Source: Vandammella animalimorsus (GTDB lineage: Bacteria; Pseudomonadota; Gammaproteobacteria; Burkholderiales; Burkholderiaceae_C). From it: DNA of 64,000 nucleotides. Both the position numbers and the translations under genes were made by a program. Under the pieces are notes generated by a model. That model was given only the letters and a program-made list of their open reading frames with translations. It searched no databases and had not been told where the DNA came from. The stretch is from contig NZ_NSJB01000001.1 in NCBI RefSeq assembly GCF_002285265.1, positions 248,001 to 312,000 of the forward strand, read 5' to 3'. Shown piece after piece: positions 9,267 to 17,633 of this stretch. How positions within the stretch are numbered: the stretch's first letter is position 1; each line of letters opens with the position of its first letter.

Positions 9267-9785
9267 TCAGGCCTGGGCGGGGGCCTCGCTCTTGCTGCGC
9301 TTGAGCATCTTGGTCTTGATGCGGTTGCGCTTGAGCGGCGAGAGGTAATCGATGAACAGCTTGCCTTTGAGGTGGTCCATCTCGTGCTGGATGCACACGG
9401 CCTGCAGGCCTTCGGCCTCGATGGTGCGCCACTGGCCGTGCTCGTCCTGGGCCTTGACGTGTACGCGCGCGTGGCGCTGCACCCCATCGTAAATGCCGGG
9501 GATGGACAGGCAGCCCTCCTCGCCGCTGTGCATTTCCTCGCTGGCCCAGACCAGCTCCGGGTTGATCAGCACCTGGGGCTGGTTGCGCTCTTCGGAGACA
9601 TCCATCACGAACAGGCGCTCGTGCACGTCCACCTGCGTGGCGGCCAGGCCCACGCCGTTGGATTCGTACATGGTCTCGAGCATGTCGGCGGCGATTTGCT
9701 GGATGCGCGGCCCCACTTCCTTGACGGGGGCGGCCACCTTGTGCAGGCGCGGGTCTGGGTAGTGAAGAATGGGCAGAAGGGCCAT
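9267..9785 (-). CDS. def: peptide deformylase
   Basis: A 172-residue metalloenzyme that removes the formyl group from nascent proteins. All three signature motifs are present: GVGLAATQ (44-51), EGCLS (90-94, metal ligand Cys92) and HEMDH (134-138, ligands His134 and His138, catalytic Glu135). The start at 9785 gives the usual [15 protein letters not shown]-terminus; the frame is open for 27 more codons without family similarity. It is divergent from the LysM-domain gene, with a shared 235-bp regulatory gap. Confidence 0.97.
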   Translation of the reverse strand: MALLPILHYPDPRLHKVAAPVKEVGPRIQQIAADMLETMYESNGVGLAATQVDVHERLFVMDVSEERNQPQVLINPELVWASEEMHSGEEGCLSIPGIYDGVQRHARVHVKAQDEHGQWRTIEAEGLQAVCIQHEMDHLKGKLFIDYLSPLKRNRIKTKMLKRSKSEAPAQA

Positions 9786-9899
9786 GGCGTGTGTGAAACT
9801 CTTTTGTAAACTGTCGTTATTTTCGCCATTTTTGCCATCGATGGCCGCTGGCGCATAAAAAATCATTGATTTGTAAGGGCCATCGAATCAGAATCCATG

Positions 9900-9916
9900 C
9901 AATTTGTCACAAATTG
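9900..9916. promoter_or_regulatory. perfect 17-bp palindrome, candidate operator
   Basis: CAATTTGT and ACAAATTG flank a single central C in the AT-rich gap between the divergent def and LysM genes (9786-10020). Its shape and position suit a dimeric repressor or an overlapping promoter control site. No regulator is identified. Confidence 0.4.
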
Positions 9917-10020
9917 GGACGTTTGTTAGTAAAGCCTGCCGCAGCGCCCATGCAAGGGCCCAGTGCCCTGGCCATGCGCACCAGGCCAGCAGAGGGGGCA
10001 TTCACTTGTTGTACGACACC

Positions 10021-11247
10021 ATGAATCACATCAGAACAAATCAACGCACTGTCCGTCTTGCAAGCCCGGTGGGGAGGCTGCTGTCCGTGGCGCTGGCCTG
10101 TGCGGCGCTGCTGGGCCCTGCGGCGCAGGCGCAGAAATACCCCATCACCCAGCAGCAGCGCGCCATCGCCCAGCAGGTGGCCGCGCGCGGCATCCCGGTG
10201 CGCGAGCTCAAGGCCGATGCGCCCAGCACCTACACCGTGCGCCGCGGCGATACGCTGTGGGCCATCTCCGGCATGTACCTGCACCGCCCGTGGCGCTGGC
10301 CGGCCCTGTGGGGCATGAACATGGACACGGTGCGCAACCCGCACCTGATCTACCCGGGCCAGGTGCTGCACCTGGACGTGCGCGATGGCTATGCCCGCCT
10401 GGGCCTGGCGCCCGGTGGCGGCGGCACGATCAAGCTCTCGCCCACCGTGCGCGCCGAGCCGCTGAGCGCCGCGGCGCTGCCCACCGTGCGGCGCGACCTG
10501 ATCGAGCCTTTCCTGGTGCGCCCGTTCATCAAGAGCCTGGAAGACCTGAGCGAGCTGCCCGACATCGTGGCCTCGGTGGACGAGCGCCTGGTCATGGGCA
10601 ATGGCGACCTGATCTACGTGCGCGGCACGGACAGCGTGCCCCTGGCGGTCAAGGATGGCGCGCCGCGCAATCTGGCCATCTTCCGCAAGGCCAAGCCGCT
10701 GCAGGATCCGCAGACCAAGGAAATCCTGGGCTACGAGGGCGAATACGTGGGCCAGGCGCGCATCGTGCGCGATGAATACTTCGTCGAGCAGACCGACCGG
10801 CGCGGCCGCGTCGTCGAGGAATACCGCCCGGCCACGCTGGAAGTGACCTCGGTGGCCACGGACGTGCGCGTGGGCGACCGGCTGGACCTGATCAACGAGG
10901 AGGCCGATTACGACAACTTCGTGCCGCGCCTGCCGGCCAAGGACGTCGAAGGCCGCGTGGTGGCGCTGTACGGCGATCAGGCTGTCAAGAACGCCTCCTC
11001 GGGCCAGGTCGTGGCCATCAACCTGGGGCGCGAGGACGCCATCGAGAAAGGCCACGTGCTGCAAATCCTGCGCCAGGGCCGGCTGGCGCGCGACCCCGAG
11101 CGCGGGCGCAACGCGCGCATCCGCCTGCCCGATGAGCCCAACGGCGTGCTGCTGATCTTCCGCGTCTTCGATCGCGTCTCCTACGGCCTGATCATGGACA
11201 CGCACGACCCAGTCTCGGTGGGCGACAAGCTCGTTGTGCCCGAGTGA
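10021..11247 (+). CDS. exported LysM peptidoglycan-binding protein
   Basis: A 408-residue periplasmic protein. An N-terminal signal sequence ends near AAQA-QKYP. A LysM domain spans about residues 70-120 (YTVRRGDTLWAIS ... NPHLIYPGQVLHL), so it binds glycan strands of peptidoglycan. The remaining 280 residues, shared by betaproteobacterial homologues next to def, have no clear function. ATG 10021 is chosen because it places the signal peptide correctly; its ribosome-binding site is weak. A strong terminator follows directly, so it is probably a single-gene unit. Confidence 0.92.
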   Translation: MNHIRTNQRTVRLASPVGRLLSVALACAALLGPAAQAQKYPITQQQRAIAQQVAARGIPVRELKADAPSTYTVRRGDTLWAISGMYLHRPWRWPALWGMNMDTVRNPHLIYPGQVLHLDVRDGYARLGLAPGGGGTIKLSPTVRAEPLSAAALPTVRRDLIEPFLVRPFIKSLEDLSELPDIVASVDERLVMGNGDLIYVRGTDSVPLAVKDGAPRNLAIFRKAKPLQDPQTKEILGYEGEYVGQARIVRDEYFVEQTDRRGRVVEEYRPATLEVTSVATDVRVGDRLDLINEEADYDNFVPRLPAKDVEGRVVALYGDQAVKNASSGQVVAINLGREDAIEKGHVLQILRQGRLARDPERGRNARIRLPDEPNGVLLIFRVFDRVSYGLIMDTHDPVSVGDKLVVPE

Positions 11248-11280
11248 TCCTGCGCTGGAGGCGAGCGACAGCCTGGAAAG

Positions 11281-11309
11281 ACAAGCGGCCTGCGGGCCGC
11301 TTGTTTTTT
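11281..11309 (+). terminator. rho-independent terminator after the LysM gene
   Basis: ACAAGCGGCC (11281-11290), TGCG loop, GGCCGCTTGT (11295-11304), then five T. A perfect 10-bp stem with a U-tract 33 bases after the LysM stop. Confidence 0.92.
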
Positions 11310-11341
11310 GGCGGAGTCTCGCCGAGATCGTCAGCAGGCGC

Positions 11342-12271
11342 TCAGGCCTGCAGGCAGGTCACCACCAGGCCCAGCAGCATCAGGCCCATGCCGATTTTCT
11401 CGGCGCGGCTGAAGTGTTCGCTCAGCAGGCGGCGCGAGACCAGGTAGCTGAACGCCACTTCCACCATGCCCAGGGTGCGCACGGAGGCGGCCCCTTGCAT
11501 GGCATAGGCCGTGAACCAGGCCAGCGATGCGGCCGCGCCCATGCTGCCGGCCAGCAGCGAGATGCGCCAGGCGCGCAGCACCGGCGCCAGGCCTTGCGGG
11601 GTGCGCCACTGGATCCACAGCCCGGCCCCCAGGGTTTGCAGGGTTTGCGCGATCAACACGCCCCAGGCGCCCGACAGCCAGGGGCTGGGGGCGTTCAAGG
11701 CCAGTGCGCCGCCGCGAAAGCCCACCGTGGCGATGGCAAAGCAGCAGCCGCAGGCCAGGCCGTAGAGGGCGCAGCGGTTCATCCAGGCGGGCAGGGACAG
11801 CAGCTGATCGCGCGGCGGCAGCGACAGCAGCAGCACGCCGGCGCTGGCCACGGCCATGGCCAGCAAGGCCAGCGGCGTGGGCAGCTCATGCAGGAATACG
11901 GCGGCAAACAGCGCCAGCTGCAGCACCTCCGTCTTGCTCAGCGTGACGGCCACGGCGAAGTTGCGCTCCTTCATCGCCAGCAGCAAGGCGGCCGTGCCAG
12001 CGAGCTGGAAGACGGCGCCCAGCGCAATCCAGCCCAGGTAGACCAGGCTGATGTCGGGCAGTGCAGGGCGCTGCGCGGGCAGCAGATAGAGCAAGGCCAG
12101 CCACAGCGCGGCAAAGGGCAGGCCGTAGAGAAAGCGCACCAGCGTGGCCGGCAGAGTGCCCAGCTCCTGAATCAGGCTGCGCTGGGCCGTGTTGCGCACG
12201 GTCTGGGCCAGGGCGGCAAACAGCGTGATGGGGATCCACAGCCAGGCCAGGTGTTGCAGGGATTCGGGCAT
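11342..12271 (-). CDS. DMT/EamA family transporter
   Basis: A 309-residue inner-membrane protein with about ten hydrophobic segments arranged as two five-helix halves, typical of the drug/metabolite transporter (EamA) superfamily. Substrates of this family vary (metabolites, amino acids, nucleosides) and none can be assigned. It is on the minus strand, convergent with the LysM gene. It starts 105 bases downstream of the rdgC stop, so co-transcription with rdgC is possible but unproven. Confidence 0.88.
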   Translation of the reverse strand: MPESLQHLAWLWIPITLFAALAQTVRNTAQRSLIQELGTLPATLVRFLYGLPFAALWLALLYLLPAQRPALPDISLVYLGWIALGAVFQLAGTAALLLAMKERNFAVAVTLSKTEVLQLALFAAVFLHELPTPLALLAMAVASAGVLLLSLPPRDQLLSLPAWMNRCALYGLACGCCFAIATVGFRGGALALNAPSPWLSGAWGVLIAQTLQTLGAGLWIQWRTPQGLAPVLRAWRISLLAGSMGAAASLAWFTAYAMQGAASVRTLGMVEVAFSYLVSRRLLSEHFSRAEKIGMGLMLLGLVVTCLQA

Positions 12272-12376
12272 GGCGTGGTGTGGCAGGTGGCGCGGGAATG
12301 GGCCGGATTGTCTTGGAGGCGGCGCGGCGTGAATGGGCGCTCGATTTGACGTTTAGTGGGGTGCTTAGTCCGGCGC

Positions 12377-13270
12377 TCAAGCGGGCGCTTGCTCGCCGCC
12401 CAGGGCTTCGAGCAGTTGCGGGATGAGTTGCGACAGCTCGCCGGTGGTCAGCGCCACGTCGGTGTCGAAGTGGTCGTCGCCGCTGCCCTGGCCTTCAAGG
12501 ACGGCATCGCTCAGGGCCAGTTTTTTGATCTGCAGGGTATCGGTGAGCACGAACTGGCAGCGATCGCCCCAGCCCAGCGACAAGCGGGTGGGGCGCTTGC
12601 CGGCCTGCAGATGGCCCTGGATTTCCTCGATCTCCAGCGCGTGGCGGGCGTAGCGCACGCTGGCGCGGGTTTCGTCCGTGGCCTTGAGCTCGCACTCATC
12701 GCCCAGGCTGAAGGCGCCGGGCGCGGCCTGCTCCTGCAGCCAGGCGGCCATGGCCGAGGCCGGGGCCTCTTGCGTTTGCAGCATGCGCGGCACAAAGCCC
12801 GGCCATTGCTCGACCAGCGCGGTGAGGATGGCATCGGCGCGCTGCGGGCTGGCAGCGTCGATGACCAGCAGCTGCTGGCGCGGGTCGATCCAGACCCAGT
12901 GCCCGTGGGTTTTGGTGAAGGCCAGCGGCAGCAGGCTCAGGCGCGCCTCGTCCTTGAGGTCGCGGCGCTCTTTCTTGCCGGGGCGGCGCCCGGTCTGGGC
13001 CTCGATGGCGGCGGCCTTTTGCTCGACCTGGGCATCGACGACCGAGGCGGGCAGGATTTTGCTTTCGGTGACGTGGCGCATGATCCAGTGTCCGCCAATG
13101 GATTCGATCATGGGCGCGTGCTCCTGGCCGCGCGGGGGCAGCCAGCCGCTCGATTGCTCCTGCGTGGCGCTGCAGGGGCTGAAGCGCTGCGCCTGCAAGG
13201 CCTGGGTGGCGGCGCCCAGCTCGGGCTCCCAGCCCTGGGCGATGCGGTAGATCAACAGGTTTTTGAACAT
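12377..13270 (-). CDS. rdgC: recombination-associated protein RdgC
   Basis: A 297-residue DNA-binding protein that forms a ring around double-stranded DNA and modulates RecA activity. The N-terminus MFKNLLIYR and the block HWIMRHVTESKILPASVV are typical of RdgC, and the length agrees with the family (about 300). The start is ATG 13270; a TTG three codons upstream is less likely. The neighbours (transporter, glycerophosphodiesterase) are unrelated in function. Confidence 0.95.
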   Translation of the reverse strand: MFKNLLIYRIAQGWEPELGAATQALQAQRFSPCSATQEQSSGWLPPRGQEHAPMIESIGGHWIMRHVTESKILPASVVDAQVEQKAAAIEAQTGRRPGKKERRDLKDEARLSLLPLAFTKTHGHWVWIDPRQQLLVIDAASPQRADAILTALVEQWPGFVPRMLQTQEAPASAMAAWLQEQAAPGAFSLGDECELKATDETRASVRYARHALEIEEIQGHLQAGKRPTRLSLGWGDRCQFVLTDTLQIKKLALSDAVLEGQGSGDDHFDTDVALTTGELSQLIPQLLEALGGEQAPA

Positions 13271-13326
13271 GATTGGCAAGAGAAGGCAAGGGGCAGGCGC
13301 TGGCCCAGGGCCTGCGCCCGGCAGGG

Positions 13327-14109
13327 TCAGCGCGCGGGGGCGGGCGGCTGCGCGGCGGGGCTGAAGGCGTCAACGCGGTCGGTGATGATGCCGTCCGTGC
13401 CCATGGCTTGCAGGGCCTGGGCCTGGGCCACGTCGTTGACGGTGTAGCTCAGCGCGCGCAGGCCCAGGCAGTGGGCAGAGGCCAGGCGCTGGCGATCCCA
13501 CAGCGTGTGCTGGCAGACCAAGGCGGCGCAGCCCAGCGCCTGGGCGGCGGACAAGGCTTCTTCCTGCCATTGCGCCAGCAGCAGGGCGCGCATTTGCTGT
13601 GCGTTGACCTGCTGCGCAGCGCGCAGCGCCGCTGGCTGGAAGGAGGACAGCAGCGGCGGGGGCAGATCGGCCGGCCAGAGCGTTTGCACCAGCCGCGCCA
13701 CGGCCGCGCCGGTGGCCTCTTCGGTGCCGGGGATGGGCTTGATCTCGATGTTCAGCGCGAAGTGGTTGGCGATGCACCAGCGCATCAGCGCCGCCAGCGT
13801 GGGCAGGGGCTCGCCCGCCCAGCGCCGCCCGTGCCAGCTGCCGGCGTCGAGCTGGGCCAGCTGCGCCCAACTCCAGTGCACGGCGTCGCCCTGGGCGTTG
13901 GTGGTGCGATCGAGTTGGGCGTCGTGCATGAGGTAGAGCACGCCATCGGCGCTGAGCTTGGCATCGCATTCGAACATGCGATAGCCGTACGAGGCGCCGT
14001 GGCGAAAGGCCGCCAGGGTGTTCTCGGGCGCCAGCAGGCCGGCGCCGCGGTGGGCGATCCAGAACGGGTAGGGCCAAGCGCTGGGCGCGGCGGTGGTGGC
14101 GGAAGGCAT
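13327..14109 (-). CDS. ugpQ: glycerophosphodiester phosphodiesterase
   Basis: A 260-residue cytoplasmic GDPD enzyme that splits glycerophosphodiesters into glycerol-3-phosphate and an alcohol, salvaging phospholipid head groups. The catalytic HRG is at residues 20-22, PENT at 28-31, and the metal/acid residues in ECDAKLS and the MHD motif (His62) are present. There is no signal peptide, which favours UgpQ over periplasmic GlpQ. It ends 56 bases before rdgC begins, on the same strand. Confidence 0.93.
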   Translation of the reverse strand: MPSATTAAPSAWPYPFWIAHRGAGLLAPENTLAAFRHGASYGYRMFECDAKLSADGVLYLMHDAQLDRTTNAQGDAVHWSWAQLAQLDAGSWHGRRWAGEPLPTLAALMRWCIANHFALNIEIKPIPGTEEATGAAVARLVQTLWPADLPPPLLSSFQPAALRAAQQVNAQQMRALLLAQWQEEALSAAQALGCAALVCQHTLWDRQRLASAHCLGLRALSYTVNDVAQAQALQAMGTDGIITDRVDAFSPAAQPPAPAR

Positions 14110-14176
14110 GGGTCAAGCAGGGAGTGGGGCATGCGCGGCGCGCCGCGGCATGCCGGCCAGCCGGGGCTGGGCGGGG

Positions 14177-14680
14177 TTATTGCGGCTTGGCTGGCTCGGG
14201 CGCGCTCATGTCGGGCGCATGGCCGGAATCGTCGGCATTGCCGCCATCGTCATCGCTATGGCTGTTGCCGTGGTCATCGTGATCGTCATCGTCCTTTTCC
14301 GGCGCGAGCTTGGGCACGGCCAGTTGCAGCATGTTGACGCTGCGCGGCACGTCCTCGCCGCTTTGGCGCGAGCGAAACAGCGCGGCGCGCATCAGGAAGA
14401 TGGTGGTCACCGGCGCGGTGATGGCAATGAACAGGCCCAGCAGCAGCACGTTCAGCGCCGGGCGGCCGCTTTGTACGGAAAAGTAGGTGATGGTGGCCAG
14501 CATCAGGCACCAGATGCCGGCGGTGGTGATCAGCGCCGGGGCGTGTACGCGGGCGAAGAAGGTGGGCAGGCGCAGCACGCCCGAAGCGCCCAGCAGGCCC
14601 ACCAGGCCGCCGCACAGCGCGAAGAAGGCCACGAGGATTTCCGCCCACAGCGGCAGGTTGAAGGTGGCGGCCTCGCTCAT
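14177..14680 (-). CDS. mrpG: monovalent cation/H+ antiporter subunit G
   Basis: A 167-residue MrpG/PhaG subunit. The first 105 residues carry three transmembrane helices and family blocks such as GVLRLPTFFARVHAP. The remaining tail is unusual: a stretch rich in Asp, His, Asn and Gly (around residues 130-158) that looks disordered and could bind divalent metal. It is the last gene of the six-gene operon, and its start overlaps the stop of mrpF by four bases (ATGA). Confidence 0.92.
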   Translation of the reverse strand: MSEAATFNLPLWAEILVAFFALCGGLVGLLGASGVLRLPTFFARVHAPALITTAGIWCLMLATITYFSVQSGRPALNVLLLGLFIAITAPVTTIFLMRAALFRSRQSGEDVPRSVNMLQLAVPKLAPEKDDDDHDDHGNSHSDDDGGNADDSGHAPDMSAPEPAKPQ

Positions 14681-14958
14681 TCGATGACCTCGCCGCGCAG
14701 CAGGAACTTGGCCATGGCCGTGGTGCTGACAAAGCCCAGCAGCGCAATCAGCAGCGCGGCCTCGAAGTAGGCGCTGCTGTCGTAGTAGATGGACAGCGTG
14801 AGCATGACGTACATGCCCAGCATGTACAGGCAGTCCAGCGCCAGGATGCGGTCCTGGGCGCTGGGGCCGATCAGCAGGCGCACCGTCACCATCAGCATGG
14901 ACAGCGCGAGCATGGTCAGGGTGATGGGCAGGGCCCAGGCCAGCACGGATCCGTTCAT
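14677..14958 (-). CDS. mrpF: monovalent cation/H+ antiporter subunit F
   Basis: A 93-residue subunit with three predicted helices and the conserved GPSAQDRILALD motif of MrpF/PhaF. It is part of the multisubunit complex that exchanges Na+ or K+ for protons at the inner membrane. It overlaps mrpE upstream and mrpG downstream by four bases each, indicating translational coupling. Confidence 0.94.
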   Translation of the reverse strand: MNGSVLAWALPITLTMLALSMLMVTVRLLIGPSAQDRILALDCLYMLGMYVMLTLSIYYDSSAYFEAALLIALLGFVSTTAMAKFLLRGEVIE

Positions 14959-15464
14959 TCGAAAATCTCCATCAGGGGGCGCTCGTAGCGCTGTTTGACG
15001 GTCTGGATGACTGTTTGCTCGTCGATGCGGCCATCGAACACGTGCAGCAGCAGCGTGCTGCGGTCCATGGACAGCTCGGCCCAGGCATTGCCGGGGGTGA
15101 TGGTGACGATGGCCGCCAGCACCGCCAGGCCGTTGGGGTTGCGCATCTCCAGCGGGATGCGGATGAAGATCGAGGTGTCCTGCCGCGTCAGGCTGGGCTG
15201 CAGCAGGATGCGAATGACCAGCCAGTTCGAGTGCCAGGCATCGACCATGACGTTCAGGCACAGCCGCAGCACGGTCAGCGGGTGGCGCATGCGCTTGGAG
15301 CGCGGCCGCAGGTTGGCGCTGAAGACCGGGATGAGCAGCCCCAGCGCCAGCGCCAGCAGCGCGTTGCCCAGGGTGTAGCTTTGCGTCATCACCAGCCACA
15401 GCGCCATCAGCAGCAGCGACAGCAGGGGCGAGGGAAACAGCAGTTGCAACAGTCTGGCGATCAT
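14955..15464 (-). CDS. mrpE: monovalent cation/H+ antiporter subunit E
   Basis: A 169-residue MrpE/PhaE subunit with N-terminal membrane helices followed by a cytoplasmic domain. The TITPGNAWAELS block (compare the consensus TPGT in this family) and the C-terminal DGRIDEQTVIQ segment agree with the family. It is needed for assembly of the Mrp complex rather than transport itself. Its start overlaps the mrpD stop by four bases. Confidence 0.93.
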   Translation of the reverse strand: MIARLLQLLFPSPLLSLLLMALWLVMTQSYTLGNALLALALGLLIPVFSANLRPRSKRMRHPLTVLRLCLNVMVDAWHSNWLVIRILLQPSLTRQDTSIFIRIPLEMRNPNGLAVLAAIVTITPGNAWAELSMDRSTLLLHVFDGRIDEQTVIQTVKQRYERPLMEIFE

Positions 15465-17257
15465 GGCTTGGCCTCCAGCCCCGAAGTGCCGCTGGGCGCC
15501 GGCTCGCCAGGCGCGGCCGCTGCGCTGGCGGCGGCCTCATCGGCACTGGCCCCGGCAGAGCCTGCGGCGCTGCCAGTGGCTTGCGTGGGATAGGGCTTGA
15601 CCTGGGTTTGCAGCACCGATTGGATGTAGTCGTCGGGCGCGTACAGCGCATTGGCGGTGGTTTGCATGTAGCGCATCACGTCGTCGGCCTGCACCGTCAT
15701 GGTCACGCAGCAGCCCAGCAGCAGCGCCAGCGGAATGCCCTCGCCGATCTTGACCAGCGGCGGATTGCGGTCGTGCGAGGCCCAGAAGTGGCGGATGCCC
15801 GCGCGCGAGAGGGCGATCAGCGCCAGCAGGCCCGAGCCGATCAGCAGCGCCAGCAGCAGCCAGCCGTCCCTGCCCAGCTGCTGGCCGGAGGAACCGCCCA
15901 TGCCCAGCGGATTGAGCAGCGCCGTGAGCATGGTGAACTTGCCGATGAAGCCCGACAGCGGCGGCAGCCCGGCAATCAGCAGGGTGCAGGCCATGAAGCC
16001 CAGGCCCAGCAGCGCCACGGCCGCAGGCATGGGCCGGCCCACCAGGGCCTGCTCGCGCTCGTCCAGGTTCAGCGATTGCAGCCGGCCCTGCAGATCGGCG
16101 GTGAGAAAGGGCGCCTCGTCCTCGGCCTCGTAGGGGGCGTAGTCCGCGCCGTCGTTGCGCCAGCGGTCCATCAAATCGGCCAGCAGGAAGCAGGCGCTGA
16201 TGGCCAGCGTGGAGCTGACCAGGTAGTACAGCAGCCCGGCCGTCAGCAGGTTCTGGCCAAAGCCCATGGCCGCCAGCAGCGTGCCCGAGGAGACGATGGC
16301 GCTGTAGCCGGCCAGGTTGCCCAGCTTCTGCGAGCTGAGCACGCCGATCGAGCCCACGGCGATGGTGGCCATGCCGGCGTAGGTCAGCCACTGGCCGCCG
16401 TACTGGGCCGAGGGGCCGGCGTCGTAGCCCAGCAGCAGCGTCCACAGCCGCAGCACCATGTAGATGCCGACCTTGGTCATGATGGCAAACAGCGCGCCGG
16501 CCGGGGCGGTGGCGGCGCTGTAGGCGCGCGTGAGCCAGAAGTTCATCGGCCAGACGGCGGCCTTGATCAGCAGGGCCACGCCCAGCACGCCGACGGCCGC
16601 GTGCAGCAGCGAGCGGTCCTCGTCGGCCACGTAGGGGATGATGCTGGCCATGTGCGCCAGGTTCAGCGTGCCGGTGATGCCGTAGAGCATGGAGATGCCG
16701 ATCAGCAGCAGCGAGGAGGCCAGCAGGTTGATGGCGATGTAATGCAGCCCGGCCTGCACGCGAAAACGCCCCGAGCCGTGCAGCAGCAGCCCGTAGGAGG
16801 CGGCCAGCAGGATCTCGATGAACACGAACAGGTTGAACAGATCGCCCGTGAGGAACAGCCCATTGAGGCCCATGAGCTGCAGCTGAAACAGCGCATGGAA
16901 ATGCACGCCGGCGCGGTGCCAGCGCGCCGAGGCGTAGATGGCCGAGGCCAGCGCCAGCAGCGCCGTGAGCGTGAGCATCAGCGCGGCCAGCCGATCCAGC
17001 ACCAGCGTGATGCCGAACTGCGCCGGCCAGTTGCTCGTCAGGTACACGCCCATGGTTGCGGCCGAGCTTTGCTGGTGGCTCCACTGCAGCAGGAACACGG
17101 CCACGCCCAGCAGGCTCAGGCAGGACATCAGGCTGAGCGTGAGCTTGATGCGCTGGCGCTCCTCGCCCAGCAGCAAAATCAGCGCCGCCACCCCCATGGG
17201 CAGCAGCACGGGCGCCAGGATGAGGTGGGGCATCAGGGAGTGCAGCCAGTCTTTCAT
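15461..17257 (-). CDS. mrpD: monovalent cation/H+ antiporter subunit D
   Basis: A 598-residue polytopic membrane subunit related to complex I NuoN/NuoM proton channels. It has the conserved GDLFNLFVFIEIL and KAAVWPMNFWL segments (the latter carrying a conserved Lys), and LPPLSGFIGKF. The C-terminal 50 residues are an Ala/Ser/Pro-rich extension absent from typical MrpD. ATG 17257 gives the family N-terminus; the same frame stays open upstream through mrpC, but that part has no similarity. It overlaps both neighbours by four bases. Confidence 0.95.
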   Translation of the reverse strand: MKDWLHSLMPHLILAPVLLPMGVAALILLLGEERQRIKLTLSLMSCLSLLGVAVFLLQWSHQQSSAATMGVYLTSNWPAQFGITLVLDRLAALMLTLTALLALASAIYASARWHRAGVHFHALFQLQLMGLNGLFLTGDLFNLFVFIEILLAASYGLLLHGSGRFRVQAGLHYIAINLLASSLLLIGISMLYGITGTLNLAHMASIIPYVADEDRSLLHAAVGVLGVALLIKAAVWPMNFWLTRAYSAATAPAGALFAIMTKVGIYMVLRLWTLLLGYDAGPSAQYGGQWLTYAGMATIAVGSIGVLSSQKLGNLAGYSAIVSSGTLLAAMGFGQNLLTAGLLYYLVSSTLAISACFLLADLMDRWRNDGADYAPYEAEDEAPFLTADLQGRLQSLNLDEREQALVGRPMPAAVALLGLGFMACTLLIAGLPPLSGFIGKFTMLTALLNPLGMGGSSGQQLGRDGWLLLALLIGSGLLALIALSRAGIRHFWASHDRNPPLVKIGEGIPLALLLGCCVTMTVQADDVMRYMQTTANALYAPDDYIQSVLQTQVKPYPTQATGSAAGSAGASADEAAASAAAAPGEPAPSGTSGLEAKP

Positions 17258-17619
17258 GAGGCTTCGTTCTTCTCGGCCGAGAGGCGGCCGTCCACGTGGT
17301 CGGTGCCGGTCATGCCGCGCAGTGCCAGCAGCACCACCAGAAACAGCGCCGTGGTGGCAAAGCCGATGACGATGGCCGTCAGCACCAGGGCCTGCGGCAG
17401 CGGGTCGGCGTAGTGCAGCAAATCCTGGGGCACGCCCGGGCGCAGCACCGGCTCCTTGTCGATGGCCAGCCCCAGGCGGCTCATCGAGAAGATGAACAGG
17501 TTGACGGCATAGCCCAGCAGCGCCAGGCCGATGATGACCTGGAAGGTGCGCGGGCGCAGCAGCAGCCAGACGCCGGCGCCGGTGAGCACCCCGATGGCGA
17601 TGGACAGGACGATTTCCAT
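17254..17619 (-). CDS. mrpC: monovalent cation/H+ antiporter subunit C
   Basis: A 121-residue subunit resembling complex I NuoK, with three transmembrane helices and the GLALLGYAVNLFIF core. The segment DPLPQALVLTAIVIGFA is highly characteristic of MrpC/MnhC. It lies 14 bases downstream of the fused mrpAB and overlaps mrpD by four bases. Confidence 0.95.
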   Translation of the reverse strand: MEIVLSIAIGVLTGAGVWLLLRPRTFQVIIGLALLGYAVNLFIFSMSRLGLAIDKEPVLRPGVPQDLLHYADPLPQALVLTAIVIGFATTALFLVVLLALRGMTGTDHVDGRLSAEKNEAS

Positions 17620-17633
17620 GCGTGGCCTTTTTC

